Position numbers and translations under genes: made by a program. A stretch of 14,139 nucleotides of DNA, from contig MU631589.1 in the NCBI GenBank assembly GCA_026770615.1, forward strand, positions 144,013 through 158,151. The letters run 5' to 3'. A model generated the notes under the pieces. That model ran no database searches, had not been told where the DNA came from, and saw only the letters and a list, made by a program, of their open reading frames with translations. This document shows positions 1-7,494 of the stretch, piece by piece (within the stretch, counting starts at the first letter, position 1; every line of letters begins with the position of its first letter). Source of the DNA: Pavlovales sp. CCMP2436 (taxonomy: Eukaryota > Haptophyta > Pavlovophyceae > Pavlovales).

Positions 1-1051
1 GGGGGGGGGGGTTAGTCAGAGGAGGGCTTGCCCCACCGCTCGCGGCGGAGCGGGTGAGCGTAATCTCGAGCGCCCGCTCCTCGGCGCGCAGCTCGGCCGC
101 GATCACTTGAGCGGCGAGCCCGGCGAGCGAGTCCGAGACTCCGCCGGCGTTGCCGTTCAGCGAGGTCGGCAGCGCCAACCGCCAGGAGGCTGCAGACGCG
201 AGCGCCGCTTGCACGTCCTCAAGGGAGTCCAACGAAGAGGGTGCCGTGCACGCGCGGAGCCACGCCAGAAGCGTCAGCCCGTTGCGCTCAACGCTGGGCG
301 TCTGGCGCGAGAACACGGTTGCCGCGCCCGCGAGCACAATCTCGAGACGCGATGTCAATGCCTCGTTGGACGCGATCGCGGCGCCGGGCGAGCCGCTCGC
401 GTCGCGCTGGGCGGTCGCCTCAAGCTGCGCAGTCGTTTCGACGAGCGCGCGCTCGAACTCCTCCGACATCTCGCCGCTGCTCGAGGCGGCATGCGCCAGC
501 GCACTCTCGAGACGGCAGACAAGCGCGCCGAGATTGACGGCGGCCAAGCAGGGCACGGGCGCGGGCGGCATCACGGGCTCGTGGGTGCTGTTGCTGTGGC
601 TGTTTGTGGGCGCCGCCGCCGAGCCTGCCGCTGGCTGGTCGAACAGCTCCTCGTCGGCGACCAAGAGCCCCGCATCCCGGTCGGCCACCTCGGCCTGGCC
701 TGCGATCTGCCATAGCTGCCACAGCGTGTGGTCGCCGGAACCGGCCTGAGGCGGGCCGCTGAGCCGCTGCACAAAGGCCGTGAGCTCCCGAACTTTTTGC
801 TCCAGTTCGTCACCATCCAAGACTTTCCTCATGCGCACGAGGATGGACTCGCGAAAGTACTCTCGCGCCCGCTTGCCACGCGCGAGGGCGAGAACGTCCT
901 CGTCATCGCCGGCCGGCTGCTGCGGCGGTAAGGGCGAACCGTTGCCGCAGTCGGCCTCCTCCGCCGTCGCCGGGCTCGCGCCCACGGTGAGCATGTCGTC
1001 AGCGCAAAGGTTGTTGGGCGGCATGGGCTGTGCGCCGTCACCTGAGTTCAT
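1..1051 (-). CDS. Unrecognised acidic/helical protein, 5' part of gene, runs off left edge
   Basis: Reading the minus strand from ATG at 1051 gives an open frame of about 350 codons with no stop up to the window edge, mostly with G or C in third positions, so I treat it as real coding sequence. The N-terminal 50 residues (MNSGDGAQPMPPNNL...) are low-complexity. Residues 51-97 are charged and probably helical (ARGKRAREYFRE, then DELEQKVRELTAFVQRL). Residues 110-140 are W- and acid-rich, 141-170 form an Ala/Pro/Ser linker, and 171-335 are Ala/Leu/Glu-rich helices. No family was recognised. The frame is also open for about 50 codons upstream of 1051 without another ATG, so the start is the first Met rather than proven. 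Near the edge the minus strand reads CTGACTAAC followed by a C run, which resembles a branch point and pyrimidine tract, so the last few codons may be intron. Confidence 0.72.
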   Translation of the reverse strand, partial: MNSGDGAQPMPPNNLCADDMLTVGASPATAEEADCGNGSPLPPQQPAGDDEDVLALARGKRAREYFRESILVRMRKVLDGDELEQKVRELTAFVQRLSGPPQAGSGDHTLWQLWQIAGQAEVADRDAGLLVADEELFDQPAAGSAAAPTNSHSNSTHEPVMPPAPVPCLAAVNLGALVCRLESALAHAASSSGEMSEEFERALVETTAQLEATAQRDASGSPGAAIASNEALTSRLEIVLAGAATVFSRQTPSVERNGLTLLAWLRACTAPSSLDSLEDVQAALASAASWRLALPTSLNGNAGGVSDSLAGLAAQVIAAELRAEERALEITLTRSAASGGASPPLTNPPP

Positions 1052-1184
1052 GCGCCGCAGCCAGCCCCCGCTTCCCCCCGAGTGGGAGATTCGTGCCGAG
1101 CCCGCTGAGCTTGCAGGCCCCAGCCCGTCGCTGGCAAAGAAGCGCGCTCGCTCGGACCTGTGTCGCCGAGAACGATCTGTCTTC

Positions 1185-1210
1185 CAGATTAGAATATATA
1201 TTTTTTGGCG
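1185..1210 (-). promoter_or_regulatory. AT-rich TATA-like stretch upstream of the left-edge gene
   Basis: An AT-only run (AATATATATTTTTT on the plus strand, about 1193-1206) interrupts GC-rich sequence about 140 bases upstream of the ATG at 1051. Its place at the switch from GC-rich coding to AT-richer DNA suits a core promoter or transcription start region. This is position-based inference; many similar A/T runs occur further right. Confidence 0.25.
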
Positions 1211-1297
1211 ACGGGTCTGGAGGCCTTGTTTGAGCGATTTAAGATATAACTGAAATATGCTATTCACTGTATCCGCAAACTATATTGGCGCTTGCAA

Positions 1298-1976
1298 ATT
1301 CTATAAGGGGGAACAGTTTCGGTTTGAGCCACAATGACGAGACTGAGCCTACGAGACTGCGGCCATTGCACTTACGGCGCGGCCCTTCTGTCGAAATTAC
1401 GCCGAGGGCGCGCTACGACGCGTCCAATAATTGAATACTGACATGATTCCTTCTGTCGTCGATCTATTGTCCTTTATCCCTCGTGGTAGTGTGTCTATGG
1501 GCGAGAGTACGGGGGGGGGCGGAAGTGCGTCGGTGTCCTCGTGCCGTCCGTCCCTTTTTGCCAAGGAGGTGAGCTTTCGCCGCACGCGCGCATCGGCGGA
1601 CTCTGTATTCTATAAGGGGGAACAGTATCGGATTGGGCCACCAAGCAAGAGTGAACCCGACTAGCTGTATGCGGATAATACGGTCACAATTATTACCTTG
1701 AAAGCTTGATTCTTTTGGCAGTCGGCCGTAGGCCGACTGCGTGGCGGCGGGGCTGAAACCACCGTGTCCGCTCATCGAAGCGTTAGCCCGAGCGCGTCTA
1801 TTTAGCCTGCAGAAACTTGATTAACGCCCAACATTTTGAAAAAAAGTCCTAAAAAACTTGAAAAAGGGCCTACTTTTTTTCTTCGCCTTACCGGCGGGGC
1901 CGCCCGAGGGCTAGAGCTAAAAGCCGAGTCCACCCTTGCAATGACGAGACTGAGCATACGATACTGCGGTCAATGC
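1298..1976. repeat. Dispersed repeat pieces: two short modules, two copies each
   Basis: Module 1, about 35 bases beginning ATTCTATAAGGGGGAACAGT, occurs at 1298-1332 and 1607-1641 with a few mismatches. Module 2, about 38 bases beginning CAATGACGAGACTGAGC, occurs at 1332-1369 and 1939-1976. The modules are adjacent in the first place and apart in the others, so this looks like a broken-up older repeat. The interval also holds short stem-loops: a perfect 10-bp stem with a 3-base loop at 1718-1740 (GCAGTCGGCC / GGCCGACTGC) and a 10-bp A/T stem at 1838-1881. No credible gene was seen from 1052 to 2018. Confidence 0.6.
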
Positions 1977-2019
1977 GCTACCGCAAACTGACGGACGTTA
2001 CAGCATTGTGGTATGGTAA

Positions 2020-2577
2020 ACCGCCAGCCAGAACCCTCCTTCATAAATTAATGTAGGGGGGTTCGGGCTGGCGGTAAGTTTCAAGTTCAAGTCAGGCTGA
2101 TCTAAGCGCTCTGACGCAGGCTCCTACGCGCTACGCCGAAGTGGAGAGCTGGTAGAAGTGGTGGATGACGAGGAAGCCGAAAACAAAGCGCTGGAGTCGC
2201 TGCGCAACGCGGGGCCGCCCGACAGTGCGCGAGCAAGCGAGTCCATTGGTGATCCCAGCGGTGACGTATCGCTGGGAAGCGATGTGGTTTTGAATGTCGA
2301 GAACATGAGTCCCCTGCCGCACACTGCTGAGCCAATTATTATTATTAGTCCCTGACGAGATCGTACAGACATAGACAGAGGGAAAGGCGGTGAGGCGGAT
2401 GGAGTCATATATTAATGACGCACCACTTCTACCAGTTCCCCACTTCGACGTAGCGCATAGGAGCCTGCGTCGGAGCGCTAAGATCAGCTTGACTTGAGCT
2501 TGAAACACCGCCAGCCAGAACCACCCTTCGTTAATCTATTAATGACGCAATATATTTATGTAGGGGGGTTTTGTATA
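2020..2577. mobile_element. Foldback (MITE-like) element with about 105-base inverted arms
   Basis: The left arm at about 2058-2163 and the right arm at about 2421-2524 are inverted copies, roughly 85% identical by eye. The outer ends carry GGCTGGCGGT and its complement; the inner ends carry GTAGAAGTGGTG and its complement. The 257-base centre encodes no transposase, so any movement would need one from elsewhere. Just outside, CCGCCAGCCAGAACC occurs as a direct repeat (2021 and 2510), each followed by a version of ATGTAGGGGGGTT, and 2020-2075 is itself a hairpin. The centre contains an acidic open frame that looks like coding sequence (separate entry). The exact ends and target duplication are unclear because of the nested outer repeats. 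Confidence 0.75.
2098..2355 (+). pseudogene. Acidic exon-like open frame inside the foldback element
   Basis: A plus-strand frame opens just after a TGA at 2095-2097 and runs to TGA at 2353-2355, about 85 codons. The middle (ELVEVVDDEEAENKALES, then LRNAGPPDSARASES) has charged, helix-like composition and mostly G/C third positions, unlike the surrounding repeats. The last codons fall into an ATT repeat (PIIIISP). There is no ATG at the start; the first Met codon is late, in VLNVENM. It may be a fragment of a host gene carried between the inverted arms, or chance. No family was recognised. Confidence 0.3.
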
Positions 2578-2960
2578 TCAATGTAGGGGGATATTATTGA
2601 CAGCAGCACCACTCGCACGCGCAGCAGACGGGGCCGCACGTGATTTTCGGCCACAAGGTGAAGCCGAGGACCCTCCCCTCCTTCCAGACGCCAAGGCGAA
2701 CGCAGCACCACCGCCAAAGCAACCGACGCCGGACGCTCTTCCCGGATACCGGACCATCCATTGCTGACACCTGACAGCCCTCGACCCGACGACCTTCCAT
2801 ATCGCAACTGGCATCTGCATGCGTGCTTTGGCAATAAAATGGGCTACCCGATGACTTACACTGTCATGCGGCGCAATGTGGACTGCGTCGCTGCGTGGGG
2901 CGAGACACCGCAGTAAAACCTATCTTCGACCAAACCCGAAACGAAATCGCCTGCTTCGGA
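2578..2960. other. Repeat-flanked stretch without a convincing gene
   Basis: A plus-strand frame from about 2591 to the TGA at 2765-2767 reads as a Pro/Ala/Asp-rich stretch (for example GEAEDPPLLPDAKANAAPPP) but has no ATG and lacks the G/C third-position bias of the window's real exons. Minus-strand frames here are basic and low-complexity. It could be a decayed mobile-element gene; I do not call it coding. The left edge has a third copy of the ATGTAGGGGG motif (2581). Confidence 0.3.
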
Positions 2961-2961
2961 G

Positions 2962-3067
2962 CTCTGTTGGCGCTTTGGTATCACCGCAAGGTGACGCCGA
3001 AACTCAACAGAGTGACGCTCAGACGGTGACACCTGGGGCCACCTCGACGCAGAAACTGCGCCCCAGG
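2962..3067. repeat. Two adjacent stem-loops
   Basis: The first pairs CTCTGTTG (2962-2969) with CAACAGAG (3005-3012) and contains a nested hairpin TCACC-GCAA-GGTGA (2981-2994). The second pairs CCTGGGGC (3032-3039) with GCCCCAGG (3060-3067) and contains CGCAG-AAA-CTGCG. Just downstream (about 3079-3105) is a short imperfect CATAACAT repeat. This could be a structured RNA or the foldback part of a mobile element. No tRNA-type A/B boxes or conserved RNA family were recognised. Confidence 0.4.
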
Positions 3068-3179
3068 CGGTAGAAGTGGCATCATAACATCATAACATAA
3101 CATAGAAGAGTACCATCTAGTCGTTAGTGACTTCGCGCACGTTGTGCACTCCCCATGCGCCCATTCGCGCGTCGGAGTG

Positions 3180-3289
3180 TAAATATCTAGGAATACGTCC
3201 GTCCCCTGACAGGTCATCACCAGACCCAAGTGTTGAGAAACACTCGGATCAAGGGACCTTTGTAGAGCACACGGATACCGTCCCCACCG
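3180..3289 (+). repeat. Dispersed 110-bp repeat family, copy A
   Basis: Near-identical to copy C (13622-13732, inverted) and clearly related to copy B (11757-11858). Shared landmarks in order are TAAATATCTAG, ACGTCCGTCCCCTGAC, a small palindrome around AGTGTT...AACACT, GATCAAGGGACC and AGCACACGGATACCGTCCC. A further fragment of the left end lies at about 5145-5170. The palindromic centre and scattered copies suit a small non-autonomous mobile element. Confidence 0.8.
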
Positions 3290-3313
3290 GAGTGGACATC
3301 TCAGAAATGCAGT

Positions 3314-3622
3314 TCGTCGACCAAGTCTGTACCGTAAGTGAACACCACGTGTTGAACAATGCTGAGCTGCTAATAATATTTACAGCCATAGCTACGGGCA
3401 TTAAGGAAGCAGAGAATTCGAGTGAGGCTCATTTTCTTAGCAATAGTATATATGCATACAATAGTTAAAGTACATACAAAACAATGCTCAACCGACTCGA
3501 AAATTGAGGATGTTTTATTAATTGCCCGGCTTTCTTAGTGCCCGTCTATGGCTGAAATTTGTCGACGAAGTCAGTGAGTGAACACCACCTGTTGAACCAT
3601 GCTGAGCCGCTAATATATATTT
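3314..3622. repeat. Composite: about 65-bp direct repeats enclosing inverted repeats
   Basis: Direct repeats lie at 3314-3381 and 3559-3622; both run from a GTCGAC site through AGTGAACACCAC and TGTTGAAC to GCTGAGC.GCTAAT. Between them, 3378-3413 and 3528-3558 are inverted copies of each other (core CTTTCTTAGTGCCCGTCTAT and its complement). The same core occurs at about 5452-5479 (direct) and 4515-4543 (inverted), so it is a mobile repeat end. The centre (3414-3527) is AT-rich and carries a TGAGGCTCATTTTCTTAG motif at 3423-3440. No coding frame is credible here. Confidence 0.65.
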
Positions 3623-3624
3623 TT

Positions 3625-4080
3625 GATGACCCGCAGTGCATAACTCGAAGCGTCAGCTTCTTAGCCGCTGCCTGCGTACCCCAAGTCTTATGAGGGAAGC
3701 GGCCCTGCGATGCCAGTTTGAGCGATCATTTGTTTAATTGATTCCGCTCGTTCGACCTCTCGTCGACGTCGGTTCATAACAACGTCACGCTTGCGAATGA
3801 ATCCGCCATGATTATTTTGTTCGTCTTTCAATTTTGCAAAATTTAACTGGCCGCGCTCGCAATCTAATATTAATTAGCGAAGTAAGATCGGTGGGGTGCG
3901 ATGACGAGGCAAAGCCGACAGCGGTTGCTCTTTCCCACCGCGACCATTGGAGTAGTAATAGTAATAATTGGCTACCATTAGACCACTGTAGGGCTCGCTT
4001 GCATATGCGTTATCTCAATCAATGAAGGATACATAGAGACCCTTTAAGCAACATATGAAGTTCAGGCCCTAGGGCCATGA
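3625..4080. other. Intergenic sequence, nothing recognised
   Basis: No ORF with coding-like composition and no RNA gene was seen. At about 3947-3974 the minus strand reads AGCCAATTATTACTATTACT, resembling the AGCCAATTATTATTATTAG string in the foldback element at about 2330-2349, so this is probably another degraded repeat end. Confidence 0.4.
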
Positions 4081-4084
4081 GCTG

Positions 4085-4345
4085 ACGGAGAAAAGGAGAC
4101 GGCGGAGGTGGGTGAGCTAGGTGGGAGGGCGGGTGTGGGTGGGTGTGTGTGTGTGAGGGGGTGCGGAGTGACGGAGGTGGGGACGTGAACGGCAGCAGAT
4201 TCGGAAGCGGAGGAGATGGAGATGGCGATTGTGATGTACGGCGAACGTGGGCGACTGGGACGAGGGCGACTGCGGCACAGGGACGACGGCGGCGGCGAAG
4301 AGGAGTTGGAGATGATCTGGGCGCGCTCGGGAACTCAACGGTGTA
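4085..4345. repeat. GT/GGGT-rich microsatellite and purine-rich tract
   Basis: The plus strand is strongly G-rich: at about 4100-4170 runs of GGGTGGG and GTGTGTGTGTG, then GGA/GAT-rich sequence to 4345. Several closely spaced G runs give G-quadruplex potential. On the minus strand the tract is C-rich, like the 3' parts of introns in this window, and one minus frame (4325-4140) reads as Ser/Pro-rich peptide, but no splice site or homology supports an exon. Confidence 0.5.
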
Positions 4346-4980
4346 ATTTTTGTCAGTGATGGCCCGTCAGCTGAATGGGCGTAGATCTGAAGGTACCTGC
4401 TGTCACGACGGATTCACTCCTCGGGGTGACGTCGTTACGAAGCGACGACGATAGGGATCTCGAGCGGGATAAATTTTATATTTATTCAACGCAATATGCC
4501 TCCCGCTATAACTACATTTCAGTCATAGACGGGCATTAAGAAATTATAGGATTTCTCTCCATGTCTTAGAAGTCACAACGGGTCAGTTACGGTATACCGT
4601 TGGACACTGCAGTCCAAGCGTGGACCAGCCGCGTCAGTCTTACTCGAACCCAGCTAGGTCATGCGGAGCATGTCAACTAGAGAAAAGCTCTTAAACGTAA
4701 CCGGAGTTTAAAGGGCCGCTTTGGCCTAAAACTCTAGTATTGTCGGAGCACATTGTTCCTGGACTCTTCCTGGACACAATGAGTCCACTTCCGCCAGTTA
4801 GGTAAAGAGCTCTCTTAAACCCGACGACGAATGCCACCGACCGGAAGTGTGTTGTCACAATGGGGAAAGGATAACTATCCAGTAAAAAATCCATGTGAGT
4901 GCCAACAGGCACTCATCAGTGGATGCCCTCGAGCACCCATACATCCGTCCACGCATCTGTGCGCGTACGAATGCTAACAA
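4346..4980. other. Intergenic sequence with scattered short repeats
   Basis: An inverted copy of the CTTAATGCCCGTCTATGACTG core lies at 4515-4543. A perfect 8-bp stem with a 4-base loop (TGAGTGCC-AACA-GGCACTCA) lies at 4896-4915. No coding frame shows the G/C third-position bias of the real genes, and I see nothing else recognisable. Confidence 0.4.
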
Positions 4981-4998
4981 GAAAGCTGGGAATCCGAC

Positions 4999-5445
4999 TG
5001 AGGCCCATTTTCTTAGGGTTTCTTAGGCCCCCAGTGGCAGTGAGGCCCAGTTTCTTAATTGCTGATCTGGCTCTGTCTGACCGACAGTGAGGCTTAGTTT
5101 CTGAAGCCCCCTTGTCTGTTATTCCTTAATTGCTTTAGGTATTATTTTCTAGCCTTACGTCCGTCCCCAGGTAAGGCCTAGCCCCACGTACGTTATTATG
5201 TAGGACCAGAGATATGGGCAGTGCGAGGGCTAAGGCATGGGCAAGAGGAGCAAGGCTTGGACATGGGTCTAGGGACTAAGTACTCTACCCGGCAAGACCA
5301 CCGGGCCCTATATAAATTCACTTTTTAAATATAAGAAAACTGCAAAAAAAAATTGAGGCTATTTTTTTCTTCGTTCTTAAGGTACCTCGCTATTTGAGGC
5401 CCATTTTCGTCACTTTCTTTCAACAACATTGAGGCCCAGTTTCTA
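4999..5445 (+). repeat. Recurrent TGAGGCCCATTTTCTTA motif array
   Basis: About 17-base variants of TGAGGCCCATTTTCTTA lie at 4999-5015, 5041-5057, 5088-5104, 5395-5409 and 5430-5445, with another at 3423-3440. Spacing is 42-47 bases between the first three and irregular afterwards. The last copy is followed by the CTTTCTTAATGCCCGT core (about 5455-5470) also found at 3528-3558. At 5145-5170 lies a fragment of the 110-bp repeat (TTACGTCCGTCCCC). The interval has no credible gene. Confidence 0.6.
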
Positions 5446-5488
5446 AATGCCCAGCTTTCTTAATGCCCGTTTATGACTATTACATATA

Positions 5489-5580
5489 CCAAGCCAGCGC
5501 AGCCGACAAAGGCACGTAGCAGGTAATGGGCGACACAGCGCTCAGACCAGCACATAACTTTCAGGACAGTCAGACGCCAG
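5489..5580 (-). repeat. 92-bp dispersed repeat, inverted diverged copy
   Basis: The minus strand of this interval matches the repeat at 13833-13924 and 14033-14124, including GGCGTCTGACTGT, GCTGGTCTGAGCGCTG, GTCGCCCATTACCTGCT and the GTCGGCTGCGCTGGCTTGG that ends the window. It is more diverged than the two right-hand copies are from each other. A separate fragment of the family's other end (CTTGAATCCCTATCAGTAA) is at 6049-6067. Confidence 0.8.
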
Positions 5581-6117
5581 GCTATGGCTTCGGTCACCTC
5601 CGGGCAGTCCGCAAGTGGGGGACGACCATCTTAAGCACTGTGAGCCTTCATAATTGAAGACAGAGCTCGCTCTAGGCTTGCTGGATTCGCCTCGGTGAGC
5701 TCTATTCTATACATTTATCAATAATGTGTGAGTTTGAATGCATGGGGTAGTAAATCAGTAACTTAAAAGTGATTGATGGATACAGTATTTAGCATAACAA
5801 AGAAAAATATTAGAATGTTAGAAATTTTGGATGCTGTATATAGCATTTTAAAAATTTCCGTATGTAATTTTAAGAAGTAAGCTAGTTATTGGGCGTCCAT
5901 TTTTTCAAAAAGTTAGATACGAATCTACTGCAGATGTATATAGAATGAATTTTAATGGCCATTTTTCGTTCTTGTCTTCGGCGAAGCGCTTAAGATGGTT
6001 GTCCTCTGCCCGGGGGTGACCTGAGCCAGAGCCGCCAGCTTGAATCTGCTTGAATCCCTATCAGTAAAATAATAGCGCGCTAAAGCTGCGGGGGGCTGGG
6101 AGCCCACTGTACTTTAG
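5581..6117. other. AT-rich intergenic patch
   Basis: Bases 5700-5960 are much more AT-rich than the genes. A stem-loop lies at about 5819-5857: GAAATTTT pairs with AAAATTTC, enclosing ATGCT...AGCAT. A related string (GATACAGTATTTAGCAT) occurs about 50 bases upstream. Near 6034-6067 are fragments of the 92-bp repeat end. No coding sequence was seen. Confidence 0.45.
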
Positions 6118-6190
6118 AGTGTGTGTGTGTGGGTGGGCGTTCGGTGGGTGGGTGGGTGGGTGTGCGTCTGCGTGTGTGGGAATGCCGAAG
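6118..6190 (+). repeat. GT / GGGT microsatellite
   Basis: Alternating GT followed by GGTGGGTGGGTGGGTGGGTG, with G-quadruplex potential on the plus strand. Similar tracts occur at 4100-4170, 11345-11420 and 11695-11757. Confidence 0.75.
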
Positions 6191-6248
6191 GGGGGAGGGT
6201 CTGTAGTCTCGGCTACGACCCCCGCCGAACGCCTTCTTTGCTGTGTGT

Positions 6249-6356
6249 TGGCATGAAACTCTCAGACCCAGACCTCTTGAAAACTGCTGAGCCGCTAATA
6301 ATAACTTCGTAGCGGCCCATCAGTTTGCAACAGGTCTGGGTCTGATAGCTTCACGC
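6249..6356. mobile_element. Short complete foldback element, about 106 bases
   Basis: The left arm 6251-6285 and right arm 6321-6355 are inverted copies over 35 bases, with perfect cores such as TCAGACCCAGACCT / AGGTCTGGGTCTGA. The pairing continues inward through GCCGCTA / TAGCGGC (6291-6297 and 6310-6316), leaving a loop of about 12 bases, so the whole element folds as one hairpin. The central string CTGAGCCGCTAATA also appears at 3603 and, with a change, at 3363, which links it to the composite repeat there. No ORF is present; this is a MITE-type element or its RNA. Confidence 0.75.
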
Positions 6357-7035
6357 AAAACGCAGTAAAGAAAGTGTTGGGCGGGAAATCGCGAATATGA
6401 AATACAAAAATGAGACCGCGCGCGCTTGAACAGTGCGAATATTGATTAAATCAAATTGTCCTGTGCGCCTGTATTTTTCGTACGCTCAAAGTATTGAGCA
6501 GCCTGTGTAACTTTTAAGTTAAATGACCGGTCGCTATACGTAGATCCACACGAATGCATGCGGGCCATATTTTTCGTCCGCATTTTTCCAGTTCGTGGAT
6601 CAACATAAAAACATAAAATAAACTGATTCAAATGCAGTACGAAACAAAAATGTCAGCAAAAAAAACGGCTATACAAATCAGCGACTTCGAGTCTCAAACT
6701 CACCAAGAATCCTGGTCAGCGCTGTAAATAAGTAGAACAAAAAAAAAAAAAAAAAATTGAGCCCCCACGAAAAATGGGAGCGCTCCTTGCCGCCCAGTGG
6801 GATTGTTCTGTTTTTTTGCTCTTTTTTTTGCTACAAAGTTACAACGCCGCCACACATCAAAATGGAGCTCCAAAAACAAGGCACCCGAGCAGCGCCAGTG
6901 CTACGACGAGCCCGCGTAGAGGAAAAGGCGTAACTGCCCGAGATTCTCTCGAAGTTCCTACCCGGACCTCCCGACGTTAAAACTTCGGGAGGTTCCGAGT
7001 CTGGGTCCAAAGAAGCGTTTGCGAGTTAAACATAA
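6357..7035. other. Intergenic sequence with an A18 run and a hairpin
   Basis: An uninterrupted run of 18 A lies at 6739-6756, as expected for a retroposed 3' end, though no body or flanking duplication was identified. A 9-bp stem (ACCTCCCGA / TCGGGAGGT) lies at 6965-6992. A 68-codon plus frame from 6774 starts with hydrophobic residues (SVFLLFFLLQSY), but these come from T-rich simple sequence and I do not call a gene. Confidence 0.45.
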
Positions 7036-7494
7036 TTAGCTTTGACGTGAAGGGTTTTTGTTATGGGCCTTTTTATCGCGTTTACGCGAAGATTTTGGGC
7101 GAGGGGGGGGGGAGGCATTTATTTTCGCGGAGAAGAGTTGAGCTAGGTCCCTTGGGAGCTTCTTAAGGAGAGTTCTGTACGCGGCGACAAGCGAGCGCCT
7201 CGGAGTGAGCAAGTGTATTGCTTCCGAATAAGGGCTATAACGAGCGATCGGGAGAGCTTTAGCATATGTAGTTATAGTTAGGTGGGCTGCGTTGGCGCTG
7301 CCGCATGGCCACCCGTCGAGCACACACCGATGACAAGTGACAACCGAAGTATGTAACTATCAGTTTACAACTACACGCGGTCAATACATGTGTCAATATC
7401 CATGCCTCTTGATGCTGTGTTGGGGGCATCGAGAGGCCCCCCACCGATCTAGCCGCCGGTGCGACGAGCTTACAGTAGTAAAGTTTTTCCGAGC
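7036..7494. other. Intergenic region downstream of SBPase
   Basis: This holds the 3' flank of SBPase (its stop is at 7495-7497). A 95-codon minus frame at 7036-7323 is open but uses A/T third codon positions freely, unlike the neighbouring genes, so it is not called. A G11 run lies at about 7105-7115. No polyadenylation signal could be assigned with confidence. Confidence 0.35.

Noticed and set aside
107..749. Plus-strand frames of about 200 codons
   Set aside because: They are antisense to the longer uninterrupted minus frame and read as Arg/Ala-rich low-complexity peptide, typical of GC-rich shadow frames.
2131..2508. Minus-strand 125-codon frame in the foldback element
   Set aside because: It spans the inverted arms and a trinucleotide repeat (poly-Asn), with no coding bias; better explained by the repeat structure.
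3127..3468. Plus-strand 113-codon frame over copy A of the 110-bp repeat
   Set aside because: A similar peptide (EKHSDQGT / RKHSDQGT) appears in copy C only because the DNA repeat is shared; the third copy does not keep the frame.
6774..6980. Plus-strand 68-codon frame with a hydrophobic start
   Set aside because: The hydrophobic part comes from a T-rich run and the remainder has no coding bias.
6965..6992. GC-rich hairpin that looks like a bacterial terminator
   Set aside because: There is no following T run and the window is eukaryotic.
7036..7323. Minus-strand 95-codon frame with an AYRTLLKKLPRDL segment that recalls LYR-motif proteins
   Set aside because: The LYR tripeptide itself is missing, third positions are not G/C-biased, and no splice partners or full-length family match were found.
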